In this document: piece after piece, positions 1 through 5,772 of the stretch
Position numbering within the stretch: the first letter of the stretch is position 1
How the letters are laid out: every line of letters begins with the position of its first letter
DNA from: Treponema sp. UBA4326
Lineage (GTDB): Bacteria; Spirochaetota; Spirochaetia; Treponematales; Treponemataceae
Reading direction: 5' to 3'
Length of the DNA: 7,064 bases
Assembly (NCBI GenBank): GCA_002393835.1
Contig: DGTW01000298.1
Location: forward strand, 1 to 7,064
The notes under the pieces: generated by a model
What the model was told of the DNA's origin: nothing
Seen by the model: only the letters and a program-made list of their open reading frames with translations
Databases searched by the model: none
Made by a program: the position numbers and the translations under genes

Positions 1-622
<622 letters not shown>

Positions 623-654
623 ATTCTGGCGTCATTTTTATTGCTTCACACGGA

Positions 655-733
655 AACAAAAAAGGCGTCATAAACAAAAAGCCACAATGAATCCAAGCGG
701 ACACAACAATAGCCCTTTATTTACGACGCCTTT
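655..733 (-). terminator. Terminator-like hairpin in the gdhA leader (possible attenuator)
   Basis: On the minus strand the arm at 733-716 (AAAGGCGTCGTAAATAAA) pairs along all 18 positions with the arm at 678-661 (TTTGTTTATGACGCCTTT). The two non-Watson-Crick positions are G-U wobbles, which favours an RNA structure over a DNA palindrome. The loop is 37 nt. The 3' arm runs into six T then GTTT (663-655), the form of a Rho-independent terminator pointing toward gdhA. The opposite strand has no T-tract of that quality. As the hairpin lies between the candidate promoter and the gdhA start, it could attenuate gdhA; the signal that would relieve it is unknown. The long loop makes it weaker than a standard terminator. 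Confidence 0.6.
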
Positions 734-744
734 GTCATATGGTT

Positions 745-773
745 ACTATATATAAAAACACAAAATATGTCTA
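745..773 (-). promoter_or_regulatory. Candidate sigma-70 promoter for gdhA
   Basis: Minus-strand TAGACA (773-768) and TATAGT (750-745) are separated by exactly 17 bp, each matching consensus at 5 of 6 positions. The expected transcript start is near 738, a few bases before the leader hairpin, giving a leader of about 127 nt. The surrounding DNA is AT-rich, so chance matches are possible. No better pair was seen between the hairpin and the gene. Confidence 0.5.
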
Positions 774-867
774 TAACTTTCTGAAAATTTATCCTGCCAT
801 CTGCCTGACATGTGGTTATATTCCCTGTTTTCTGATAAAATAGATAATCAATATTTTAGGAGTTTAT

Positions 868-1503
868 ATGAAAATCGCACTTATCAATGAAAATTCTCAG
901 GCGGCAAAAAACGAAGTGATTTACAAGGCTCTCAAAAAAGTTGCTGATGCCCACGGATTTGAAGTCGTAAATTACGGAATGTACTCCGCTGAGTCTCCTT
1001 CACTTACTTATGTTCAGAACGGAATCTTAGCCGCAACATTGCTCAACTCTAAGGCTGTTGACTATGTAATCACAGGCTGTGGAACAGGTGAAGGTGCAAT
1101 GCTCGCCCTCAACAGCTTCCCTGGCGTAATCTGCGGCCATGTCGCAACCCCACTCGATGCTTACACATTCGCTCAGATTAACGACGGAAACGCAATCTCA
1201 ATTCCTTTTGCACTTGGTTTTGGCTGGGGCGGAGACCTCAACCTCGAATACATCTTTGAGAAGCTTTTCTGCGAGCCAAGCGGCCAGGGCTACCCACGAG
1301 AGCGTGCAGAGCCTGAGCAGCGAAACAAAAAAATCCTTGACGGCGTTCGAGAAAAGGCATTCAAGCCTTTCGTTGAAATTCTTGAGTCCCTCGACAAAGA
1401 TTTGGTAAAAGGAGCCTTCGCAGGCGAAAAGTTCGGCGAGCTATTCTTCAGAGACTGCAAAGACGAAAAAATCGCTGAGACTGTCAAAAAATTGATGGCA
1501 TAA
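868..1503 (+). CDS. RpiB/LacA/LacB-superfamily sugar isomerase, DhuI-like
   Basis: Probable cytoplasmic aldose-ketose isomerase of 211 residues. The family core is visible: the active-site loop GCGTGEGAMLALN at residues 70-82, with C71 in the position of the RpiB catalytic cysteine, then NDGNAISIPFALGFGWG (105-121), equivalent to the RpiB NxAN...LG segment. The N-terminal loop reads INENSQ (6-11) instead of the DHAG-type loop of ribose-5-phosphate isomerase B, and about 60 residues follow the usual ~150-residue fold, including GYPRERAEPEQRN (141-153). Both features fit, from memory, the streptococcal isomerase DhuI, which converts 4-deoxy-5-hexosulose uronate released from unsaturated uronides. 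A uronate role is therefore preferred over pentose phosphate metabolism, but no uronate genes are in the window. AGGAG at 858-862 lies 5 nt before the ATG. No convincing promoter; GATAAT at 843-848 is a weak -10 candidate. Confidence 0.85.
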   Translation: MKIALINENSQAAKNEVIYKALKKVADAHGFEVVNYGMYSAESPSLTYVQNGILAATLLNSKAVDYVITGCGTGEGAMLALNSFPGVICGHVATPLDAYTFAQINDGNAISIPFALGFGWGGDLNLEYIFEKLFCEPSGQGYPRERAEPEQRNKKILDGVREKAFKPFVEILESLDKDLVKGAFAGEKFGELFFRDCKDEKIAETVKKLMA

Positions 1504-1510
1504 GGCTTGA

Positions 1511-1621
1511 GCGTTAGGGATTGGAGCGGCGGCGCCAGCCGTTCCGAAGCGAAAGCGTAGGAATGGAGTGCGTAAGCACGGAACCGCGGAAAGCCCGGCC
1601 TGCCGCAAGGCAGGCAACGCC
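1511..1621 (+). repeat. GC-rich structured intergenic repeat, element A
   Basis: Fills the gap between the convergent isomerase gene (stop 1501-1503) and the 160-residue gene (stop 1622-1624), and is much richer in G+C than its surroundings. It shares blocks in the same order with element B (4661-4802, minus strand): TAGGGATTGGAGC at 1515-1527 (12 of 13), GTTCCGAAGCG at 1541-1551 (11 of 11), GGAAT at 1560-1564, and a closing AAAGCCC near 1590. Predicted structures are: stem 1539-1545/1560-1566 with one G-U pair; GTGC-GTAA-GCAC at 1568-1579; and the 7-bp stem below. TTAGGG (1514-1519) can also pair with CCCTAA (1620-1625), closing the whole element. No coding potential was recognised. Function unknown; a structured RNA 3' end or a dispersed repeat are both possible. 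Confidence 0.65.
1598..1615. terminator. Perfect 7-bp GC hairpin between convergent genes (possible bidirectional terminator)
   Basis: GCCTGCC (1598-1604), loop GCAA, GGCAGGC (1609-1615): a perfect stem with a GNRA-type tetraloop. It lies between two converging genes where termination is expected in both directions. There is no real T-tract on either side, so classic intrinsic termination is doubtful. Confidence 0.35.
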
Positions 1622-2104
1622 CTAATTTGCCTCTTCAAGCATTTCTACAAATTCTTCTTCACCACTCTTATTTTCTGTTTTTTTGGGATTGCCTTTATTT
1701 TCTTCTGTGGGAATTTTAAGTTGCTTCACCTGAGCCTCAAGTTCCTCAAAGAGTTTTTTGCATGAATCTTTGATTGTGTCGTAGAAACCGCCGGTCACTT
1801 TAATGTGCTCGGAATCAAGCTGGCGAACATAGTAAACGATATTCAGGCTTTTTATTTGCGTAACCTTCTTGTTTTCGGCCGTAAATGTCTCTTCAGTCTG
1901 AACCTTGTCATCTTCCTTGTAAAAACGACGCCAGGTTGCCAGCTGCAATTTGATGAAATCGATGGCCGTTGAATAAGGCATTGCCTCACTTGCCTGAATG
2001 TTAATTCTATTTAGAATTTCTTTGGAGTCTGCACTGGGAGCCGCATTGCGGATGTCAGCTCTGGACCAGGATTCTTCGGTTTTGTTAGTCGTGATGTGAA
2101 ACAT
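1622..2104 (-). CDS. Conserved-looking hypothetical protein, 160 aa
   Basis: I do not recognise this protein. It is hydrophilic, with no signal peptide or membrane segment, so probably cytoplasmic. The body (about 1-125) looks like a mixed alpha/beta domain with a segment rich in aromatic residues (LATWRRFYKEDD, residues 55-66) and a beta-like stretch LNIVYYVRQL (87-96). Residues 110-126 could form a short charged helix, and the last 30 or so residues are a low-complexity Lys/Glu/Asn tail, probably disordered. There is one cysteine, near residue 114. The start is supported by AGGGGG (2110-2115), which overlaps the stop codon of the exporter gene upstream. The 9-bp gap suggests it is the last gene of the ychJ-rlmB-exporter operon and may be translationally coupled. 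A role in metal or RNA metabolism would be guesswork. Confidence 0.75.
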   Translation of the reverse strand: MFHITTNKTEESWSRADIRNAAPSADSKEILNRINIQASEAMPYSTAIDFIKLQLATWRRFYKEDDKVQTEETFTAENKKVTQIKSLNIVYYVRQLDSEHIKVTGGFYDTIKDSCKKLFEELEAQVKQLKIPTEENKGNPKKTENKSGEEEFVEMLEEAN

Positions 2105-2113
2105 AGAAGCCCC

Positions 2114-2797
2114 CTACTTTTTACGATTTTTCAGTAAAATTATAGCACAGACCGCCGTAAAAACAACTCCCACAGAGATAAAAAGGGGAACCATAAGGGA
2201 ATAGGCACCAAGGGAATCAATCACAGTGTACAAATTGACGAAAGCAAAGACAGCGAAAACAGCAAAGGCAAGAAGATTGAAAAACCTGTCAGGAGTCCTT
2301 CCGTGGAGAAAATAGCCCAGACAAAGCCCGATTATGTCGGCAATCAGAAGAGCCAGGGATGAAGCCAGCCAGATTCCGATTGCATTTGCGTTAAGGCCGT
2401 TCGTGGCTCCAAAAGTGATTGCCGTAAGCTGTGTTTTATCGCCGAATTCGGCAATAAAGAAGATAGAGAAAACAGCCAGAGGGGCAAATTTGATTTTGCT
2501 GCCAGAAGACTCTTCCTCTCCGCCATCCTTTAAGAGGGATGTGACCGAAAAGTAAAAGAAAGCAAGGCAGGCAATCAGCTTGACCAGCCAGAGATGGCTC
2601 TGCAAAAATTCGTTCAAAAGTCCGCCCGCAAGGACTGCAAGGGCATTGAGAAGTAAAATTGCGGCCGTAGTTCCAATCAGAATATCACGGACTTTATACT
2701 TTGATGCCATCGCAATCAAAAGGAGCTGGGTCTTGTCCCCCATCTCTGCGACGAAGACGGCAAGAAAAACCGTCAGAAGATATGTCAAAGAAATCAT
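2114..2797 (-). CDS. GDT1/TMEM165 (UPF0016) family cation exporter, probably Mn2+
   Basis: Inner-membrane cation/proton exchanger of 227 residues. It has the two inverted-repeat signature motifs of the family: E18-M-G-D-K-T23 in the first membrane segment and E117-F-G-D-K-T122 in the fourth, whose acidic residues form the cation site in this family. Hydrophobic segments are visible at about 4-17, 40-60, 68-88, 104-116, 138-160, 174-193 and 202-221. A charged loop (DGGEEESSGSK, 91-101) links the two halves. Bacterial relatives such as Vibrio MneA and cyanobacterial Mnx export manganese; eukaryotic ones also move Ca2+. Mn2+ is therefore likely but not proven. Its ATG overlaps the upstream methyltransferase stop in an ATGA arrangement (2797-2794), indicating translational coupling. 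No manganese riboswitch (yybP-ykoY) is seen; there is no room for one. Confidence 0.9.
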   Translation of the reverse strand: MISLTYLLTVFLAVFVAEMGDKTQLLLIAMASKYKVRDILIGTTAAILLLNALAVLAGGLLNEFLQSHLWLVKLIACLAFFYFSVTSLLKDGGEEESSGSKIKFAPLAVFSIFFIAEFGDKTQLTAITFGATNGLNANAIGIWLASSLALLIADIIGLCLGYFLHGRTPDRFFNLLAFAVFAVFAFVNLYTVIDSLGAYSLMVPLFISVGVVFTAVCAIILLKNRKK

Positions 2798-3570
2798 AAT
2801 GACTGCCTGTATCTCTCGTAAAGTAGGACGCCTGTCGCAACCGACACATTCAGACTGTCGATTTTGCCACAGGTCGGGATCGAGACGATGGAGTCACACT
2901 GCTCTTCAAGCAAACGGCTGATTCCACTTCCCTCGCTGCCCATGATGATGCAGGTTTTTGCGGGGAAAGAAAAGTTCTGAACGCTCTCGCCACCGGCATC
3001 AGCTCCGTAAACCCAGAAGCCCGCTTCCTTGATTTTCTGCACGGCCCGGTTAAGGTTTTTGGCCACACAGAAAGGCACATAGGCACTGGCTCCAGCAGAG
3101 CTGCGGGCGATTATTTCATTCTCGTTGACATTGTTCACGCTGTTGCGGTTTGGCATAATAGCAAGGTTTACGCCGAACTGGTCGCAGGAACGCAGGATGG
3201 CACCCACATTATGAGGATCAGTGATTGAGTCAAGCACGAGAATCGTGGAATTTTCTTCTGAAAGAGCGGCCTGGGCAATCCAGGTGTCAAAATTCACCTC
3301 GTTTGAAGTTGAGGCATTCTGGCCTTCCGCAGAAAGGACAATGCCCCGATGGTCACGGGCAACTTCCGGAAGAGCCTGCACCAGGGAATCAAGCATTTTA
3401 TTGTCGCACTGGCTGCATGGGATTCCGGCTGTCTTTGCGACATCGAGAATCTTCTTTACGCGAGGACCAATCTTAGAATAATAAAGAGAAAGCCCCTCGA
3501 TTTTGCCGCTTTCGCAGGCAGAGCGAACTTTCTCTTCGATGGCATGAAAGCCTGTAATTGACTGTGACAT
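2794..3570 (-). CDS. rlmB: TrmH/SpoU-family 23S rRNA 2'-O-methyltransferase, RlmB-like
   Basis: S-adenosylmethionine-dependent 2'-O-ribose methyltransferase of 258 residues with the trefoil-knot (SPOUT) fold. An N-terminal substrate-binding domain begins ITGFHAIEEKV (5-15), the typical RlmB opening. The three SpoU motifs follow: NVGAILRSCDQFG at 121-133 (N121, R127), IIMGSEGSGIS at 208-218 (E213), and IDSLNVSVATGVLLYE at 237-252 (S239, N241). RlmB in E. coli makes Gm2251 in the 23S peptidyl-transferase loop; another TrmH-group target is possible. The start at 3568-3570 is chosen over an in-frame ATG at 3657 because it matches the family N-terminus, removes a 29-residue extension lying inside the upstream gene, and leaves a 7-bp gap. 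It has no strong Shine-Dalgarno, so coupling to the upstream gene is likely. Its stop overlaps the exporter start by 4 bp. Confidence 0.88.
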   Translation of the reverse strand: MSQSITGFHAIEEKVRSACESGKIEGLSLYYSKIGPRVKKILDVAKTAGIPCSQCDNKMLDSLVQALPEVARDHRGIVLSAEGQNASTSNEVNFDTWIAQAALSEENSTILVLDSITDPHNVGAILRSCDQFGVNLAIMPNRNSVNNVNENEIIARSSAGASAYVPFCVAKNLNRAVQKIKEAGFWVYGADAGGESVQNFSFPAKTCIIMGSEGSGISRLLEEQCDSIVSIPTCGKIDSLNVSVATGVLLYERYRQSL

Positions 3571-3577
3571 TATCTGA

Positions 3578-4078
3578 TTATCTACCGCAGCACTTCTTGT
3601 ATTTTTTTCCGCTTCCGCAAGGACATGGATCATTGCGGCCGATTTTTGCGCCTTCACGAACGACTGTCATTGGTTTTACGCTGCCGACAGAATAAAGCCA
3701 TTCGCCATTCACTTTCTTAAAGTAGCCAACCTCGTGATGAACATCCCTGAGGCCGCCCTTGTCAGTGTAAGTTGCCTCGAACTCGACGATTCCTTCTTCG
3801 TCGCTCTCGCCACCCTTTTCAGTGCGCAGGATTTTGAGGCCATGCCATGTTGAATTCTTTGCCCAGTCTTCAGTTGCCTTTCGGTCAATCTCTGCAATCT
3901 TCTCGCCCTCTTCGCAAGAATTGATGATGAAATCAATTTCCTGCTTTACATAAGAAGTGTAACGGGCACGCATCAAAGCCTCTGCCGTTGGAGCTTTTGA
4001 GCTTCCCTTGATGATTGGCTCACAACATTCACCGTATTTTTTTCCAGAGCCACAAGGACACAAATCTTTTTCTGCCAT
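3578..4078 (-). CDS. YchJ-family protein with N- and C-terminal SEC-C zinc motifs
   Basis: Protein of 166 residues related to E. coli YchJ (UPF0225), whose biochemical role is not settled. SEC-C zinc-binding motifs flank the ends: C7-P-C9...C18-C19 and C152-P-C154...C163-C164, both built on CPCGSGKKY. The middle (about 30-140) carries the family's NTF2-like region, starting [14 protein letters not shown] (31-44) and including STWHGLKIL (76-84) and GEWLYSVGS (125-133). SEC-C resembles the zinc tail of SecA that binds SecB and ribosomes, suggesting a ribosome or chaperone partner (inference). The start at 4076-4078 is preferred over an in-frame ATG at 4150: AAGGA at 4086-4090 sits 7 nt upstream, and the extension would cross the promoter at 4109-4137. 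First gene of the four-gene operon. Confidence 0.9.
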   Translation of the reverse strand: MAEKDLCPCGSGKKYGECCEPIIKGSSKAPTAEALMRARYTSYVKQEIDFIINSCEEGEKIAEIDRKATEDWAKNSTWHGLKILRTEKGGESDEEGIVEFEATYTDKGGLRDVHHEVGYFKKVNGEWLYSVGSVKPMTVVREGAKIGRNDPCPCGSGKKYKKCCGR

Positions 4079-4085
4079 TTTCTTT

Positions 4086-4090
4086 TCCTT
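4086..4090 (-). promoter_or_regulatory. Ribosome binding site deciding the ychJ-family start
   Basis: AAGGA on the minus strand, 7 nt before the ATG at 4078. The alternative upstream ATG at 4150 has no such site and precedes the promoter. Confidence 0.75.
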
Positions 4091-4108
4091 AAAAATTAAA
4101 GTCCCACT

Positions 4109-4137
4109 ATTATAGCGAAAGAATAAACACACATCAA
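4109..4137 (-). promoter_or_regulatory. Sigma-70 promoter of the ychJ-rlmB-exporter operon
   Basis: TTGATG (4137-4132), 17-bp spacer, TATAAT (4114-4109): a perfect -10 and 4 of 6 at -35. The expected start is near 4102, giving a 5' leader of about 24 nt that includes the AAGGA site. The tandem ATCTGTG repeats lie 15-43 bp upstream of the -35. Confidence 0.75.
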
Positions 4138-4151
4138 TTATTAAAAACACG

Positions 4152-4180
4152 ATCTGTGCTAATCTGTGCTAATCTGTGGA
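4152..4180. repeat. Three tandem 10-bp repeats (ATCTGTGCTA)
   Basis: ATCTGTGCTA at 4152-4161 and 4162-4171, then ATCTGTGGA at 4172-4180, so the heptamer ATCTGTG recurs exactly every 10 bp. The repeats encode the last residues of the Rrf2 regulator (PQISTD and stop) and sit just upstream of the ychJ operon promoter. I recall AATCTGTG-type repeats scattered through many unrelated genomes, so a dispersed simple repeat is as likely as a regulatory site. Confidence 0.7.
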
Positions 4181-4587
4181 TTATTATTTTTCATCAAATC
4201 CCGCACGGTCACGGAATCAAGATAGCCTTCAATAAGCTCGTCCAGCTTGGTCCACATTCCGATTGTGCGGCACTCAGCCTTTTTAGGGCAAAGCTCAGCT
4301 CCGGTTTCAAGACAAGCAACAGGGGCTAAAGTTCCCTCAGTGAGGCGAAGAATATCGCCGACACGATAATCTTCAGGAGCACGGTTGAGCTTGTATCCGC
4401 CACCCTTTCCGTGAACTCCGTCTACGAAACCGTTTTTTGAAAGCAAAGTCATAATCGACTCAATGTATTTTTGGGAAATTGCCTGGCGCTCGGCAACATC
4501 TTTTAGCGGAATTCTTTCTTCTTCGCCATGTTCAGCCAAATCAATCAAAACTCTGAGGGCATATCGCCCGCGTGTAGAAACAATCAT
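4159..4587 (-). CDS. Rrf2-family transcriptional regulator with three-cysteine cluster
   Basis: DNA-binding repressor or activator of 142 residues, normally a dimer. An N-terminal winged helix spans about 1-75: [15 protein letters not shown] (4-18), recognition region [10 protein letters not shown] (37-46), and the family wing GKGGGYKL (60-67). A dimerisation helix follows (about 113-132). C92, C100 and C106 lie where IscR and NsrR carry their [2Fe-2S] or [4Fe-4S] ligands (IscR C92, C98, C104), so an Fe-S or redox sensor is inferred; the first gap is two residues longer. CymR, the cysteine regulator of Firmicutes, lacks this triad but also works next to CysK, and cysK is the neighbour here. 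Likely targets are metY-cysK and its own gene. GAGG at 4596-4599 lies 8 nt before the ATG. The last residues are encoded by tandem repeats and may not be ancestral. Confidence 0.9.
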   Translation of the reverse strand: MIVSTRGRYALRVLIDLAEHGEEERIPLKDVAERQAISQKYIESIMTLLSKNGFVDGVHGKGGGYKLNRAPEDYRVGDILRLTEGTLAPVACLETGAELCPKKAECRTIGMWTKLDELIEGYLDSVTVRDLMKNNNPQISTD

Positions 4588-4640
4588 AAAAAAAACCTCG
4601 TGCTAACTAGAAAATCTTTCAACCTAGTATAGCACAAGGT
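4588..4640 (-). terminator. Terminator-like hairpin directly before rrf2, enclosing its promoter -10
   Basis: On the minus strand, the arm at 4640-4624 pairs with the arm at 4610-4595: 11 bp with one G-U pair, a single bulged U, then 5 bp, with a 13-nt loop. It is followed by an unbroken run of T to 4588, right up to the ATG. This is a full intrinsic-terminator form for transcripts arriving from cysK. The left arm contains the -10 box TATACT, so transcripts begun at the rrf2 promoter lack that arm and cannot form it. The right arm carries the rrf2 GAGG. As DNA it is also an imperfect inverted repeat spanning -10 to the leader, so it could double as an Rrf2 operator. Confidence 0.65.
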
Positions 4641-4654
4641 ATTAAAAATTACAA
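4626..4654 (-). promoter_or_regulatory. Sigma-70 promoter of the rrf2 gene
   Basis: TTGTAA (4654-4649), 17-bp spacer, TATACT (4631-4626). The expected start is near 4619, giving a leader of about 32 nt. The -10 lies in the left arm of the hairpin at 4595-4640. Confidence 0.7.
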
Positions 4655-4660
4655 ATTTTT

Positions 4661-4802
4661 GGGAGCGACCGTCACTTCGTGCCGGTCGCGAGCACTCTAG
4701 TTGTCGTGCTCGCTTGGCTTTTCGCACTTCCGCTATCGCTTTATTCCTTCGCTACGCTTCGGAACGCACTATGTGCGGTGCTACAATCCCTAGCCCATTA
4801 TC
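4661..4802 (-). repeat. GC-rich structured intergenic repeat, element B
   Basis: Begins straight after the cysK stop (4803-4805) and reads in the cysK direction. It shares with element A, in order, TAGGGATTGTAGC (4792-4780), GTTCCGAAGCG (4765-4755), GGAAT (4747-4743) and an AAAGCC ending near 4716. GTTCC/GGAAT can pair in both copies around a loop holding a small GC-closed inner hairpin. B then carries two further strong hairpins absent from A in sequence: 4713-4706/4695-4688 (8 bp, 10-nt loop) and 4689-4683/4671-4665 (7 bp). There is no T-tract directly after the last hairpin. No credible coding sequence is present. Together with the rrf2 promoter region it accounts for the whole 215-bp gap. 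Confidence 0.65.
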
Positions 4803-5735
4803 TTAATCTGCGAACAAAGCCGTTGAAAGGTAGCGGTCGCCAGTATCCGGCAAGAGAACAACGATATTTTTGCCCTTGTTTTCCGGTCGCTTTGCAACCT
4901 CAATAGCAGCCCAGAGAGCCGCACCAGAAGAAATGCCGACCAGAACGCCCTCTTTTACGCCGACCAGACGGCCAGTCTTGAATGCGTCATCGTTTTCAAC
5001 AGCGATAATCTCGTCATAGACTTTTGTATCAAGGACATCAGGAACAAAGCCTGCTCCGATTCCCTGAATCTTGTGAGCTCCCGCAACACCAGTTGAAAGC
5101 ACTGCGGAAGACTTTGGCTCAACGGCCACGATTTTTACATTTTTATTTTTAGATTTAAGGAACTGTCCGACACCAGTTACGGTTCCGCCCGTTCCAACAC
5201 CGGCAACGAAAACATCTACGTTTCCGTCCGTATCTTCCCAGATTTCAGGGCCTGTACCTTCAAAATGAGCCTTAGGGTTTGCCGGGTTCACGAACTGACC
5301 TGCGATAAAGCTGTTTGGAGTCGCAGCCTTAATTTCCTCGGCCTTTGCGATTGCCCCCTTCATGCCCTTTGAGCCTTCAGAAAGGACAAGCTCGGCTCCA
5401 TAAGCCTTCATAAGCTGACGGCGCTCAACGCTCATAGTCTCTGGCATTACGATTATTACCTTGTATCCACGGGCAGCCGCAACAGAAGCCAATCCGATTC
5501 CAGTATTTCCAGAAGTCGGCTCGATGATTGTTGAGCCTTCTTTTAGGATTCCTTTTGCCTCGGCATCATCAAGCATTGCCTTTGCGACACGGTCTTTTAC
5601 GCTTCCGGCCGGATTAAAGTATTCAAGCTTTGCAATGACTTTTGCTTCAAGATTGAATTCTTTTTCGATATGCGAAAGTTCCAAAAGCGGTGTGTGACCG
5701 ATAAGCTCATCCGATGTTTTGTAAATTTTTGCCAT
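4803..5735 (-). CDS. cysK: Cysteine synthase (O-acetylserine sulfhydrylase)
   Basis: PLP enzyme making cysteine from O-acetylserine and sulfide; cytoplasmic homodimer. It has 310 residues, the usual length. Visible family features are IGHTPLLEL (12-20), the Schiff-base lysine in NPAGSVKDR (K47), the substrate-carboxylate loop PTSGNTG (73-79), the phosphate-binding GTGGT (181-185), and SSGAA (269-273), whose serine contacts the PLP ring nitrogen. The C-terminus reads LLPDTGDRYLSTALF, as in CysK. Cystathionine beta-synthase and the CysM type are less likely given the close CysK pattern. AGAGGAG at 5742-5748, 6 nt before the ATG, is a strong ribosome site. It lies 37 bp after the metY stop on the same strand, so the two genes are probably cotranscribed. 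A short hairpin (CCGC/GCGG near 5755-5766) in the gap is too weak to be called a terminator. Confidence 0.95.
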   Translation of the reverse strand: MAKIYKTSDELIGHTPLLELSHIEKEFNLEAKVIAKLEYFNPAGSVKDRVAKAMLDDAEAKGILKEGSTIIEPTSGNTGIGLASVAAARGYKVIIVMPETMSVERRQLMKAYGAELVLSEGSKGMKGAIAKAEEIKAATPNSFIAGQFVNPANPKAHFEGTGPEIWEDTDGNVDVFVAGVGTGGTVTGVGQFLKSKNKNVKIVAVEPKSSAVLSTGVAGAHKIQGIGAGFVPDVLDTKVYDEIIAVENDDAFKTGRLVGVKEGVLVGISSGAALWAAIEVAKRPENKGKNIVVLLPDTGDRYLSTALFAD

Positions 5736-5741
5736 ATATTT

Positions 5742-5748
5742 CTCCTCT
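5742..5748 (-). promoter_or_regulatory. Strong cysK ribosome binding site
   Basis: AGAGGAG, 6 nt before the cysK ATG, within the 37-bp metY-cysK gap. It supports independent, efficient translation of cysK from a shared message. Confidence 0.8.
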
Positions 5749-5772
5749 TAAATCCGCCTTAGCGGCATTGTT

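Noticed and set aside
805..848. Promoter for the isomerase gene (CTGACA at 805-810 with GATAAT at 843-848)
   Set aside because: The boxes are 32 bp apart, far from the 16-18 bp needed; no good -35 partner for GATAAT was found, so only a weak -10 is mentioned.
1568..1765. Plus-strand open frame of 65 codons over element A and the end of the 160-residue gene
   Set aside because: Its start lies in repeat structure and the rest is antisense to the hypothetical gene; no ribosome site.
3571..3657. 29-residue N-terminal extension of the rRNA methyltransferase
   Set aside because: It lies within the end of the upstream YchJ-family gene, and the family N-terminus begins at the ATG at 3570.
4079..4150. 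24-residue N-terminal extension of the YchJ-family protein
   Set aside because: It would cross a near-consensus promoter and ignore the well-placed AAGGA before the ATG at 4078; SEC-C begins right after that ATG.
4152..4180. CRISPR array
   Set aside because: The repeats are 10 bp, directly tandem and without spacers.
4679..4906. Plus-strand open frame of 75 codons across element B and the cysK 3' end
   Set aside because: Half is antisense to cysK and half is a structured repeat; composition is explained by the hairpins.
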